Assembly (NCBI GenBank): GCA_016125005.1
Contig: WGMQ01000100.1
Span: forward strand, 1 to 34,421
DNA from: a bacterium
Lineage (GTDB): Bacteria; Sumerlaeota; Sumerlaeia; SLMS01
DNA length: 34,421 bases
Direction: 5' to 3'
Shown: positions 15,606 to 24,458 of the stretch, piece by piece
How the letters are laid out: each line of letters opens with the position of its first letter
Numbering within the stretch: the first letter of the stretch is position 1
Position numbers and translations under genes: made by a program
The notes under the pieces: model-generated
Told to the model about the DNA's origin: nothing
Databases searched by the model: none
The model's input: only the letters and a program-made list of their open reading frames with translations

Positions 15606-17756
15606 TTACCAAACGCCCTTGTTGCCGGTGTTGTTCACACACTGGCCTCGCGGCTCCCAAGTGTAGGGCTTGCCATTGCGGCGTGTGCGAGGGATCAGTT
15701 CCGCCTCCTCGGGAGCGCGGGCGATGCGGACGGGATAGCTCAGCAGCGGGCGGTTCCACAGCACGCTCAACCACGCCTCGTCGGCGCGAATCACGTCGAA
15801 CACCAAGCGATGGCGACCGGTGGGCAGGTGCTTGGGCACTTCAACCTCGACTTCCAGGTCGGCGTGCTCACCCGGGGCCAGAGTCGGGATCTCCGTCCGC
15901 AGGCCCTCCCACTCCGAGTAATCGCCGTTCGAGTCCTCATCGCGCCAGTGATAGGAAACGTTGTCGTGATTGGCACCCTTGCCGATGGGACCGGTGCCCA
16001 CGTTGGTCACGCGGATCGGCAGGGTGAGCCTTTGGCCCGGCGTCAGAGGCTTGTCTTCCAGCTCGGCGCGCAGGTGGGCATTCTTCCACGAGCCCAGATA
16101 CAGCGCGAAGGGGACGTTGGTCACTTCGATGGGAATCTCGGTCGAGTTGTTGCCACGCTCGCCGAACCATGTCGTGTTTTCGTGCACCATGTCGAGCTTG
16201 AGGATCATCTTCCCAGCGTAATGGGTCTTCTTGATCGGCAGGTCCATGAAGATCATCTCGCCCGGATTCACGGCCTTCGGCACGGAGACGTGCGGACCTT
16301 CGTCGATCAACTCCAGCTTCTCGTTGAAGAGGCGATAGCTGAGGGAGGTGAAGTACTGCGGATCGCCGCTTTTCGGCAGCCAGGGGAGCTTCCCTTGGTT
16401 TAGGACGCGGACCGGCAGGACCGTCTCCTTCGAACCGTCGATCGTCGTGATCGGCTGAAGCACGTCGATCCGGGCGCCGTACTGCATCGAGTTCGCGCCA
16501 TCGACCCAGTTGCAGGAGGCCTTGCGGCAGCTGTCCCAATACTGGCCGGAGGTCAGCGATTCGCGCAGGTCCTGGTACTTGGGACCGTTCCAGATTTGCT
16601 CGAAGGACTGCTTGCGCAGGTCGCCCATCACTTCATCCGAGAAGCAGCACGGATAGACAAGGCCGTCAGACTTGACGTGCACATGATTCCACGCGTTGCC
16701 GCAGGTGCGCGGCGGGGCATCGTTCGGCGTGTGGTGCGGATTCGGCGCGCGACGCAGCGAAGAAACGCCTGCCGCGGGCAGTCTGTCGCCGATGTAATCC
16801 TTGGTCTTCACGAAGAACAGCTTCGCGAAATTGCCCGCCGTCTTGCCCGACTGATACCAGGTGTTCTCCATGCGAAAGCCCGCGCGCATGTAGAGCTCGC
16901 GCTTGATGCGATTCATGAGAACCTGCGTGGCGGGGGCCTTGCTGACACGCTCGGAGGCGTCCTCCGGCACGTCGATCTTGAAGGGGATCTCGCTGAAGTT
17001 CGAGTGGACGCCCAATTCCAGAGCCCGGCGGAAGCCGCGGCGGAACTGGCGCACTGTCTTTTCCTTCTCATGGACCAACGTCAGGTAGTCCATGTGCTCC
17101 TCGTCCACGTACATGTTGTGGTTGTACTTGAGCGTGTCGAAGCCGAACTCGCGGGCCATTTCCACGAAGGTCTCGGTCTCGTGGATGTTCTCCGTCGAGC
17201 CGACCACGCACAAGTTCACCCGTGGCGTATCCGATTTGAGCTTCTTCTTAATCTGCTGGAACATGCGGAGCTTTTCCGTCAGGATGTCCCATTTGCCGCC
17301 GACGCGGATCTTCTCGTAGCTCTGCTTGCTGGCCCCGTCGATGGAGGCATTCACATAGGCGACGCCCGAGCGGATGATCAGTTCGGCCATCTCCTCGGTC
17401 ATCAGGACGAAGTTCGTATAGAAGCCCAGGTCGATGCCCGAGGATTTGTCGATATGCTGGAAGATTTCCGGCATCCGCGGGAAAAGCAGCGGCTCGCCGA
17501 AGGACGACACGATCATGTCCTGCGTGTAGGGCATGATGTCGCGGAAGACGATGTTGAGGATGTCGTCCTCAAGGTTCTCGCCACGACCGTGGTACTTGTC
17601 GCGCGCACACATGATGCAGGCGAAGTTACACTTGGTCGTCACCTCCAACTGGATCGAATACGGGCGCGATCTGAGGACGGTGGCGCGACTGCGGGACTCC
17701 AATGTATTCAGCAGTCGGTTGTCGCGCGCGTTCTTGGGGGTGCGGGGTGACGCCAT
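15606..17756 (-). CDS. radical SAM/SPASM protein fused to C-terminal Ig-like (CARDB-like) domains
   Basis: The 716-residue protein begins with a radical SAM domain whose cluster cysteines are Cys43, Cys47 and Cys50 (TTKCNFACIMCARDKYHGRG). It is followed by IVSSFGEPLLFPRMPEI, YTNFVLMTEEMAE and NASIDGASKQSYEKIRVGG. A SPASM region includes CGNAWNHVHVKSDGLVYPCC and CRKASCNW. The last 240 or so residues are beta-rich, with repeated patterns like PVRVLNQGKLPW and LPIRVTNVGTGPIGKG, and LAPGEHADLEVEVEVPKHLP. They look like two domains of the CARDB/Ig type usually found in secreted proteins, yet there is no signal peptide. ATG 17756 is chosen over 17840; AAGGA lies about 12 bases upstream. Such a combination suggests a modified or recruited protein or glycan substrate. 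Function unknown. Confidence 0.85.
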   Translation of the reverse strand: MASPRTPKNARDNRLLNTLESRSRATVLRSRPYSIQLEVTTKCNFACIMCARDKYHGRGENLEDDILNIVFRDIMPYTQDMIVSSFGEPLLFPRMPEIFQHIDKSSGIDLGFYTNFVLMTEEMAELIIRSGVAYVNASIDGASKQSYEKIRVGGKWDILTEKLRMFQQIKKKLKSDTPRVNLCVVGSTENIHETETFVEMAREFGFDTLKYNHNMYVDEEHMDYLTLVHEKEKTVRQFRRGFRRALELGVHSNFSEIPFKIDVPEDASERVSKAPATQVLMNRIKRELYMRAGFRMENTWYQSGKTAGNFAKLFFVKTKDYIGDRLPAAGVSSLRRAPNPHHTPNDAPPRTCGNAWNHVHVKSDGLVYPCCFSDEVMGDLRKQSFEQIWNGPKYQDLRESLTSGQYWDSCRKASCNWVDGANSMQYGARIDVLQPITTIDGSKETVLPVRVLNQGKLPWLPKSGDPQYFTSLSYRLFNEKLELIDEGPHVSVPKAVNPGEMIFMDLPIKKTHYAGKMILKLDMVHENTTWFGERGNNSTEIPIEVTNVPFALYLGSWKNAHLRAELEDKPLTPGQRLTLPIRVTNVGTGPIGKGANHDNVSYHWRDEDSNGDYSEWEGLRTEIPTLAPGEHADLEVEVEVPKHLPTGRHRLVFDVIRADEAWLSVLWNRPLLSYPVRIARAPEEAELIPRTRRNGKPYTWEPRGQCVNNTGNKGVW

Positions 17757-17920
17757 GGAATGCTGCTGTCCTTCTTCTGGAGACTGATGCGCTAGGATGG
17801 ACGGCGCGGGCGCGCAACCGTCAAGTGTAAAGCATTGCAAAATGGCCTGTTCCCGGCGCCGCGGTGAACAGCGCTTAACTGAGGGACTGACCAGTTCCGC
17901 CGACTAGGCTTCAACATTAA

Positions 17921-17942
17921 TTCGGACAATTGACAGTCCGAA
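17921..17942. repeat. perfect inverted repeat TTCGGAC-N8-GTCCGAA
   Basis: Seven-base arms flank AATTGACA in the gap between the small unknown gene and the radical SAM fusion gene. It may be an operator or the 3' hairpin of the upstream gene; there is no U-tract, so an ordinary terminator is not clear. The remaining gap (17757-18027) holds nothing else I recognise. Confidence 0.5.
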
Positions 17943-18027
17943 CGGAAGCAAACATCTCCCCTTTGGTCCAACCCAATCCCCTGTGCTGTCCGACGGCACC
18001 AGCCCCATGATCGCCGAGCGACGCGGA

Positions 18028-18267
18028 TCAATCCTGCTTCTCCTCGGGCTCCTGTTCAGCCTTCGTCGCGGCTCGCGTGCGAATCTTGTTGATGGCTCGC
18101 TCCGCGTGCCCCACCTCGGCCTCGAAGAAGGTCTTCCCCGCCAGGAACATCTCTTTCTGCGCGGAGAGCACGTGGCAGGCAAACTCGGGATCGACTGCCT
18201 CAAGAGCCTTAACGTAGCCGCCCAGGACTTCCTTCTTGATTCGCGTGACAAAGTCCGCACCGCTCAT
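18028..18267 (-). CDS. small hypothetical protein
   Basis: The 79-residue product is highly charged, probably helical, and has no signal peptide or membrane segment. Readable parts are VTRIKKEVLGGYVKALEAVD and AQKEMFLAGKTFFEAEVGHAERAI, then a KIRTRAATKAEQEPEEKQD tail. The strong AAGGAG six bases before ATG 18267 supports it as a real gene and fixes the start, in preference to the in-frame ATG at 18285. It is divergent from the methyltransferase gene. No family is recognised. Confidence 0.65.
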   Translation of the reverse strand: MSGADFVTRIKKEVLGGYVKALEAVDPEFACHVLSAQKEMFLAGKTFFEAEVGHAERAINKIRTRAATKAEQEPEEKQD

Positions 18268-18307
18268 GTTCAACTCCTTGTGCATTGGGAAATGTGTGCT
18301 ATCCCGA

Positions 18308-18335
18308 TTGACATATCAAGACTTCATGATACCTT
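18308..18335 (+). promoter_or_regulatory. possible promoter for the methyltransferase/reductase gene
   Basis: Perfect TTGACA (18308-18313), 16-base spacer, TACCTT (18330-18335). It predicts a transcript start near 18342. That is after the upstream in-frame ATG 18339 and so supports ATG 18375. The -10 is weak. Confidence 0.4.
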
Positions 18336-18374
18336 GAAATGGCTTTGCCTGACCTCTCTCCGCAACGATCGACA

Positions 18375-20273
18375 ATGACCGAACCCTCCCTCACCACCGC
18401 GCTTCCGCCGATTCTCAATATTTTGTCCGAACGAGCTGTCCTGACGGACGGCGGCATGGCCACGATGGTCTACCAGAAGGGCGTGTATATCAACCAGTCT
18501 TTCGAGAACCTGAATCTCGAACGCCCGCACCTGGTGAAGAATATCCATCTGGAGTTCGCCCGCGCGGGGGCCGAGGTCCTCTCGACCAACACGTTTAGTG
18601 CCAATGCGCTGAAGCTGGCGCGTCACGGATTGGGCGACAAGGTGAAGGAGATCAACCTTGCGGGGGTGCGCCTTGCTCGCGAGGCCGCCGGTGGCGAGTG
18701 CTGGATCGCGGGACTGATCGGCCCCCCCGGCCAGGACGTCGAGGGTACTATCGCCGGTGAGGAACTCCGTTCGGTCTACGCCCAGCAACTGGCAACGCTG
18801 GTTTCCGCTGGGATCGACCTGCTGGTGCTCGAAGGCTTCGGCCACTTGCCGACGCTCGCCGCGGTGGTGGAGCTCGCCCGCGAGATTGGCGGCTCGTCGC
18901 TCCCCATCGCTGCCGGCGTTGACGTGGAACCGACCCGCGCGACGCGATTCGGCGATGCCCCGGAGGCCATCGGCAAGGCGCTTCAGGCCATGCCTGCCGA
19001 CGTGGTTGGCCTGACGGACGGACCCGGCGCGGCGGTCCTCAACGAGGTCCTCGACGGGCTCCGTCCCTTCGTCCACAAGCCGCTCTTCCTGCGTCCCGGC
19101 GCGGGCCTGCCGATCCGCCACGAGGACCGTCTCCTCAACATGGCGACGCCCGAGTATTTCATGGAACTTCTTCGCAAGGGGATGATGAAGGGCGCCCGCC
19201 TGATCGGTGGCTCCACGGGCTGTCACCCCGAGCACATCAAGGCGATCAAGTCCTCCATCAAGATGCTGCAACCGGGCGCCGAGAAGGCTGCCGCGCCGAA
19301 GATCGAGGCCGTCGCCGAACGCGGTCCCGTCCGGATGAAGGTCTTCGAGACCGCCTCGAAGCTGGCGGCGAAGCTCCGCGCTGGCGAGTTTGTCGTCAGC
19401 ATCGAAATCGACCCGCCGGTCGGCACCGATGCGACCAAGTCGCTCGAAGCCGCAGCCATTTGCCGCGACGCGGGAATCGACGCCATCAACATCGCCGACG
19501 GTCCCCGTGCCACCGCGCGCATGGGTCCCATGGACATGGCGATGCTCCTTCGCGACCAGGTGCCGGGCATCGAGCCGATCGTCCACTTCTGCTGCCGCGA
19601 CCGCAACATCCTTGGGATGCAGGCGGACCTGATCGGCGCCAATGCGCTCGGCGTCCAGAACATCCTGATGATCACGGGCGATCCGCCCAAACTCGGCGAC
19701 TATCCCTTCGCCACCGCTGTCTATGACGTCGACGCCATCGGCGCGCTGCGCATCGGCGCCAACCTCAACTCGGGGCTCGATCTCGCTGGGAATCCGCTGA
19801 AGGGCGAGGCCACGCACCTGTTCCTGGGCGCGGGGGCGAATCCCGGCGCCATCGACCTCGATCTGGAGATTCGCCGCCTCGAAATGAAGGTGGCCGCGGG
19901 GGCGAACTACATCCTCACGCAGCCGGTCTATGAGATCGACCTCTATCACCGTTTCCGCGAGCGCATCGCCCATATCGAGGTGCCCGTGCTCCTCGGCATC
20001 CTGCCGCTCGCCAGCTACCGGAACGCGGAGTTCCTGACGAAGGAAGTCCCCGGCATGCACGTCCCGGAGATTATCCGCGAGCGACTGCGCCGCTGTGAGG
20101 ACAAGGAGAGCGCGCGGCTGTGCGGGATCGACGTGGCACGCGAGGCCCTCGCCGAGGCGCTTCCCACGATTCAGGGCGTCTATATCATGCCGCCGTTCAA
20201 CCGGGTCGACAGCGCGCTTTCTGTGCTGGAGGCGGCCCGTTCGCGCTTCAACCTGAAGGTTGTGACCAAATGA
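18375..20273 (+). CDS. fused homocysteine S-methyltransferase / 5,10-methylenetetrahydrofolate reductase
   Basis: The 632-residue fusion resembles Bacillus YitJ. The N-terminal half (about 10-300) has the homocysteine S-methyltransferase fold (TDGGMA, LEFARAGAEVLSTNTFSANA, then the C-terminal LIGGSTGCHPEH). The C-terminal half (about 335-630) is methylenetetrahydrofolate reductase, with VSIEIDPP, DAINIADGP, HFCCRDRN and NILMITGDPP. Key oddity: the zinc cysteines of active methyltransferases are not there. The NC of the usual GxNC is Thr214-Asp215 (VGLTDGPG), and the usual GGCCGT is GGSTGC (Ser280, Thr281, then Cys283 and His284). Thus the methyltransferase domain may use other ligands or be inactive. 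ATG 18375 agrees with the promoter, although its ribosome-binding site is weak. The stop overlaps the start of the small membrane protein gene. Confidence 0.9.
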   Translation: MTEPSLTTALPPILNILSERAVLTDGGMATMVYQKGVYINQSFENLNLERPHLVKNIHLEFARAGAEVLSTNTFSANALKLARHGLGDKVKEINLAGVRLAREAAGGECWIAGLIGPPGQDVEGTIAGEELRSVYAQQLATLVSAGIDLLVLEGFGHLPTLAAVVELAREIGGSSLPIAAGVDVEPTRATRFGDAPEAIGKALQAMPADVVGLTDGPGAAVLNEVLDGLRPFVHKPLFLRPGAGLPIRHEDRLLNMATPEYFMELLRKGMMKGARLIGGSTGCHPEHIKAIKSSIKMLQPGAEKAAAPKIEAVAERGPVRMKVFETASKLAAKLRAGEFVVSIEIDPPVGTDATKSLEAAAICRDAGIDAINIADGPRATARMGPMDMAMLLRDQVPGIEPIVHFCCRDRNILGMQADLIGANALGVQNILMITGDPPKLGDYPFATAVYDVDAIGALRIGANLNSGLDLAGNPLKGEATHLFLGAGANPGAIDLDLEIRRLEMKVAAGANYILTQPVYEIDLYHRFRERIAHIEVPVLLGILPLASYRNAEFLTKEVPGMHVPEIIRERLRRCEDKESARLCGIDVAREALAEALPTIQGVYIMPPFNRVDSALSVLEAARSRFNLKVVTK

Positions 20274-20497
20274 GCAAGCTGCCGAAGGCTCCGATCGAAT
20301 ACGGTCCCGACGCCGACGACGATGACGAAAGCGGCATCGAGGCCTCTGCCGTGCAGAAGGCCTTCGTCCCGTTCTACGCGATCCTGTTCGTGATGTTCCT
20401 GGCGATCGCCAGCGTCCCGGTCATCTTTGTCTATACGATCATCTGGATGAACGTGGACGCGCGCACCCAGATGGAAGACATCCAGAAGCACCGCTGA
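20270..20497 (+). CDS. small single-pass membrane protein
   Basis: The 75-residue product has an acidic N-terminus (YGPDADDDDESGIEAS), a single hydrophobic segment at about residues 33-60 (FVPFYAILFVMFLAIASVPV, then IFVYTIIWM) and a short polar tail, MNVDARTQMEDIQKHR. The ATG overlaps the stop of the fused methyltransferase gene (ATGA), so coupling is likely. No family is recognised and function is unknown. Confidence 0.7.
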   Translation: MSKLPKAPIEYGPDADDDDESGIEASAVQKAFVPFYAILFVMFLAIASVPVIFVYTIIWMNVDARTQMEDIQKHR

Positions 20498-20935
20498 GCG
20501 AGTCAATCTCGGAACCGAGGCGCTCACCGCTGACAGTTTCTTCCCCGGTACTTGCACCTGCCTGAAGGCTACCCGGTGCTGTGACGAAGTTCGCGACCTT
20601 GGGTAGGTGGAAACGTCCTGCCTGCAAGGCCTTCCTCCGCCCTGAACCGCCCGGAGGGCGTACCTTTTTCAGTAGCCCGGACCAAGGCCTTTGGCCGCAG
20701 GTCCGGGAATAGATTGAGTGACGATTCGGCCCCGCAAGGGGTCGTCCTGATTCTCGCGCGACGAAGAGGAGCACGCCTTCGGCGCGCGATTCCTGATCCG
20801 ACCGGTTCCCGGCGCTGCGGCCTTGGGGCCTTGCGGCCGGGCTAAGGGTAAAAGGTTCGCCCTTCGGGCGGGAAGATTGGCTTTTTCAGGCGAGGACTTC
20901 CGTATCAGGAGGGCACTGCGCTCCGGTGCCACCGC
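20498..20935. other. 438-base non-coding gap with a run of GC hairpins
   Basis: No gene is evident between the small membrane protein and uvrA, which converge here. From 20648 onwards there is a series of short perfect or near-perfect hairpins: 20648-20660 (CGCCC/GGGCG), 20676-20707 (CCCGGACC/GGTCCGGG with an inner GGCC pair), 20728-20743 (GGCCCC/GGGGTC), 20774-20784 (CGCC/GGCG, nested in an outer TCGCGCG/CGCGCGA pair) and 20858-20870 (CGCCC/GGGCG). Several have a TTC or GCAA loop. The final ones could end transcription from either side, but there are no clear U-tracts. Confidence 0.6.
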
Positions 20936-23857
20936 TCACCGCTTCTTTTGCTTGGTGGGCGGCGCGGGTAGCACCTCGCGCAGAAACCGGCCCGTCTCGC
21001 TGCCGGGCGTGCCGGCCACGACTTCCGGTGGCCCGGCCGCGATGATCTGTCCGCCTGCCGAGCCGCCTTCCGGCCCCATGTCCACGATCCAGTCGCAGCA
21101 CTTGATGATGTCGAGGTGGTGCTCGATCACAACCACCGTCGAGCCTGCATCCACGAGGCGATTCATGACGTCCAGCAACTGGTGGACGTCCGCGAAGTGA
21201 AGCCCGGTCGTGGGCTCGTCCAGTATATACAGCGACTTGCCGGTATTGCGTTTTGCCAGCTCGCGCGCCAGCTTCATGCGTTGCGCCTCGCCGCCACTCA
21301 GTGTCGTTGCCGACTGCCCCAGATGGATATAGCCGAGGCCCACGTCGTTGAGTGTGCGCAGCACTGTCGCCACCGGCGGGATCGATTCGAAGACCCCGCA
21401 GGCCTCCTCGACGGTCATCTCCAGCACATCCGCCACGCTATGTCCCTTGTAGCGCACCGCCAGCGTCTCGGAGTTATAGCGCCGCCCGTCGCAGGTCTCG
21501 CACTTCACATACACGTCAGGCAGAAAATTCATCTCCACCTTCACGCTTCCCTGCCCGCCGCATTCCTCGCAGCGTCCCCCCTTCGTGTTGAAGGAAAAGC
21601 GCCCCTTTGTATAGCCACGCGTCCGCGCATCGGTGGTCTTCTCGAAGACATCGCGAATCGCGTCGAAGACCTTCGTGTAGGTGGCCGGATTGCTGCGTGG
21701 GGTGCGCCCGATGGGGGATTGATCCACGTTGATGCACCGGTCGAAGTGCTCAAGCCCGCGCACGGCGCGATGCGGACCCACGACCTGATGCGACGCCTTG
21801 TAGCAATGGTTCATGACCAGCGGAAGTAGCGTCTCCATGACGAGCGAGGACTTGCCCGATCCGCTCACGCCGGTGACGCCGACGAGGAGTCCGGCGGGGA
21901 GTTCCAGCGTCACGTCCTTCAGGCTGTGCAACGAGGCGCCCTCGATCACGAGACGCCGATCAGTGGGGGAGCGACGCTCCGATGGAACGGCGATGCGTCT
22001 CTCGCCGCGAAGGTACTGGGCCGTCACGGAGCGCTCGCTCCGTTCCACCTCGGCGGGGACGCCGGCGGCGATGAGTTCCCCGCCCCTCATGCCAGCACCG
22101 GGACCCAGGTCCACCACGTAGTCGGCCTCGCGGATGGTCTGCTCGTCGTGCTCCACGACCAGAACGGTGTTGCCGCGGTCGCGAATCGCCGTGAGTGTCC
22201 GCAGCAGCTTCTCGTTGTCGCGCTGGTGGAGACCGATGGAGGGCTCGTCCAGTATATACATCACACCGGTCAGCTTGGAGCCGATCTGTGTTGCGAGGCG
22301 GATGCGCTGGGCCTCGCCGCCTGACAGCGTACTGGCTCCGCGATCCAGGTTCAGGTAGTGGAGGCCGACGTTGTATAGATACTCCAGCCGGTCGACGATC
22401 TCGCGGAGCGGTTCGTTGGCGATCACGGCGTCGCGCCCCGTTAGCTTGATCCCCCGGAAAAATTCCAGCGCCGCACCGATGTCCATGCGGGTCACGTCGG
22501 CGATGTTCTTTTCGCGGAACGTTACCGCCAGCGATTCCCTGCGAAGGCGGGCGCCATTGCACGAGGGGCACGGTGTCGGGCGTAGGTAGCCGCTCAGGGC
22601 CGCGTACTCATCCTCGTCGTCCGCCTCTTCCATCTTTTTCTGGATGCGGCCGACGACGCCGCGCCAACTCGTTGTGTCGGTGCGCTTGCGGGCCTTCTTG
22701 GCCTTGGGGTTGGTGGGGGAGATCGGTCGCCGAAAGCCGTAGAGCAGCACTTCCCGTTGCAGGTCGCTCAGCTCATTCCAAGGTGTCTCGTCGGCGATCT
22801 CGAAGTCCGAAAGCACCTGCATGAGCTGCATGGCATGGCCGCTCGATTCGATCAGCGTCTTGTTCCGCCCGCCCCCGCGCTTGAAGTAGCCGCGCCACGG
22901 ACCCACCGCACCCTGGCCCAGCGACAGCCCCTTCTCCGGAACCAGGCGATCCTCGTCCACCTCGGCGATGGTGCCGAGGCCGTCGCACTCGGGACAGGCG
23001 CCGTAGCGCGAATTGAAGCTGAAGACGCGCGGTGCCATTTCAACGATCTGGGGGCCGTGTACCGGGCAACCGACTTCCTCGGTGAAGGTGCGCTCGCCCT
23101 TCCACGGGACGCCGTCGGGAAAGGTTCCGTCACTTCCCGGGAGGATCTCGATGGAGACAAACTGCTCGGCTTTGGAGAGCGCCGTCTTGATCGCCTGCTC
23201 AAGGCGCGGTCGCACTTCCGGCGTTATCACCAACCGATCCACCACGATGGCGATGTCGTGCTTGAATTGCTTCCTGAGCTTCAGTGACGGGTCGAGATCC
23301 ACCAACTCGCCGTCGATCTTCGCGCGGACAAAGCCCTGCTTCAGGTACTTCTGGAAGAGGGCCTGATACTCGCCCTTTCGTCCGCGAATGACCGGTGCCA
23401 TGACCATGATGCGACACCGTTCCGGCAGCGCCATCACGAGTTCGGTGATGTCCTCGCTCGTCTGGCGGATCAGCTTGCGGCTGCACTTGGGGCAGTGCGC
23501 GTGTCCCACGGACGAGTAGAGCAGGCGCAGGTAATCGTAAATTTCCGTCACAGTCCCCACAGTCGAGCGTGGGTTCCGATTCACGGTTTTCTGGTCGATG
23601 GAGATGGCGGGGGAGAGCCCCTCGATCTTGTCCACCTTGGGCTTGGGGAGTTGCTCCAGAAACTGACGGGCGTAGGCCGACAACGACTCCACATAGCGCC
23701 GCTGACCCTCCGCGTAGAGCGTGTCAAAGGCCAGCGACGACTTCCCCGATCCGCTGAGGCCCGTGATGACGGTCAGCGAATGGCGCGGAATCTCCACGTC
23801 GATGTGCCGCAGATTGTGCTCGGACGCGCCAAAGACGCGGATGGAACGGAATGCCAT
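20936..23857 (-). CDS. uvrA: excinuclease ABC subunit UvrA
   Basis: UvrA is the damage-sensing ATPase of nucleotide excision repair. The 973-residue product has two ABC ATPase modules. The first begins near residue 30 with ITGLSGSGKSSLAFDTLYAE and carries LSGGEAQRIRLATQIGSKL with an ILDEPSIGLHQRD Walker B. The second has GVTGVSGSGKSSLVMETLLP, LSGGEAQRMKLARELAKRN and ILDEPTTGLHFADV. Zinc-binding CxxC pairs are present (CPKC, CPEC, CPSC and in the second half CEEC...CETC). Signature stretches such as VESLSAYARQFLEQLPKP and CEECGGQGSVKVEMNFLPDV match UvrA closely. ATG 23857 has only a weak ribosome-binding site. aroQ lies 33 bases upstream on the same strand, so the two are probably cotranscribed. 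No uvrB or uvrC is here. Confidence 0.98.
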   Translation of the reverse strand: MAFRSIRVFGASEHNLRHIDVEIPRHSLTVITGLSGSGKSSLAFDTLYAEGQRRYVESLSAYARQFLEQLPKPKVDKIEGLSPAISIDQKTVNRNPRSTVGTVTEIYDYLRLLYSSVGHAHCPKCSRKLIRQTSEDITELVMALPERCRIMVMAPVIRGRKGEYQALFQKYLKQGFVRAKIDGELVDLDPSLKLRKQFKHDIAIVVDRLVITPEVRPRLEQAIKTALSKAEQFVSIEILPGSDGTFPDGVPWKGERTFTEEVGCPVHGPQIVEMAPRVFSFNSRYGACPECDGLGTIAEVDEDRLVPEKGLSLGQGAVGPWRGYFKRGGGRNKTLIESSGHAMQLMQVLSDFEIADETPWNELSDLQREVLLYGFRRPISPTNPKAKKARKRTDTTSWRGVVGRIQKKMEEADDEDEYAALSGYLRPTPCPSCNGARLRRESLAVTFREKNIADVTRMDIGAALEFFRGIKLTGRDAVIANEPLREIVDRLEYLYNVGLHYLNLDRGASTLSGGEAQRIRLATQIGSKLTGVMYILDEPSIGLHQRDNEKLLRTLTAIRDRGNTVLVVEHDEQTIREADYVVDLGPGAGMRGGELIAAGVPAEVERSERSVTAQYLRGERRIAVPSERRSPTDRRLVIEGASLHSLKDVTLELPAGLLVGVTGVSGSGKSSLVMETLLPLVMNHCYKASHQVVGPHRAVRGLEHFDRCINVDQSPIGRTPRSNPATYTKVFDAIRDVFEKTTDARTRGYTKGRFSFNTKGGRCEECGGQGSVKVEMNFLPDVYVKCETCDGRRYNSETLAVRYKGHSVADVLEMTVEEACGVFESIPPVATVLRTLNDVGLGYIHLGQSATTLSGGEAQRMKLARELAKRNTGKSLYILDEPTTGLHFADVHQLLDVMNRLVDAGSTVVVIEHHLDIIKCCDWIVDMGPEGGSAGGQIIAAGPPEVVAGTPGSETGRFLREVLPAPPTKQKKR

Positions 23858-23890
23858 GGGGACGATACTCGACGGGCGGAGTGCGGAGAC

Positions 23891-24343
23891 TTACTTCGAC
23901 CCCGCAAGTTTCGTGACGGCCGCCTTGAGCGCAAACTCGTAGCCCTGCGCGCCAAGCCCACAGATCACCCCGACGGCGATTCCGCTGATGTAGCTGTGGT
24001 GGCGGAACTCCTCCCGTGCGTGGACATTGCTCAGGTGGACCTCGTAGACTGGGAGCGAAATGCCCGCCAGTGCGTCCCGAAGGGCCACGCTCGTGTGGGT
24101 CAGGCCGCCCGGGTTGATGATCACCGCGTGGTGCGTCGTCCTGAGTGCATGGAGGCAGTCGATGAGCACACCCTCGTGGTTGCTCTGAAAGGTGGTCACC
24201 TCGACCCCGAGGACCTCGCCCAGATCCACCAGTCGGGAATTGATGTCCGAGAGGGTTTCCTTGCCGTAGATCTCCGGCTCGCGGGTGCCCAGGAGGTTCA
24301 GGTTTGGTCCGTGCAACACGGCGATGCGGATCTTGCTGCTCAC
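23891..24343 (-). CDS. aroQ: type II 3-dehydroquinate dehydratase
   Basis: AroQ dehydrates 3-dehydroquinate in the shikimate pathway. The 150 residues match the usual length of the type II enzyme. The N-terminal [16 protein letters not shown] carries Arg21 and Tyr26 of the catalytic lid, FQSNHEG follows, then [17 protein letters not shown], and [17 protein letters not shown] carries His103, with the Arg pair that binds substrate. The start is GTG 24343 with AGGAG about nine bases upstream. It probably forms an operon with uvrA. It is divergent from the large C25 peptidase gene across 115 bases. Confidence 0.97.
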   Translation of the reverse strand: MSSKIRIAVLHGPNLNLLGTREPEIYGKETLSDINSRLVDLGEVLGVEVTTFQSNHEGVLIDCLHALRTTHHAVIINPGGLTHTSVALRDALAGISLPVYEVHLSNVHAREEFRHHSYISGIAVGVICGLGAQGYEFALKAAVTKLAGSK

Positions 24344-24458
24344 GGGGAGAGTCTCCTCTTTTGGGCCGGGCTAGTCTTGACCTAACCCTCATCTGTTGAA
24401 GCAAAATGGACTGTCCTCGCTGGGGACAATCAAATCCTATGGTTCACAGGCTTCCCGA

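Noticed and set aside
17930..17935. TTGACA inside the palindrome at 17921-17942
   Set aside because: There is no plausible -10 box at 16-18 bases on the plus strand, and it points away from the nearest minus-strand genes.
18324..20060. Minus-strand open frame of 578 codons opposite the methyltransferase/reductase fusion
   Set aside because: The plus strand carries unambiguous methyltransferase and reductase motifs; the antisense translation is low-complexity in appearance.
20498..20935. Possible CRISPR or tandem repeat array
   Set aside because: The stems differ in sequence and spacing, and there are no regularly spaced identical repeats.
24377..24382. TTGACC upstream of the C25 gene as a promoter
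   Set aside because: No reasonable -10 hexamer at the expected distance; another promoter may exist but cannot be assigned.
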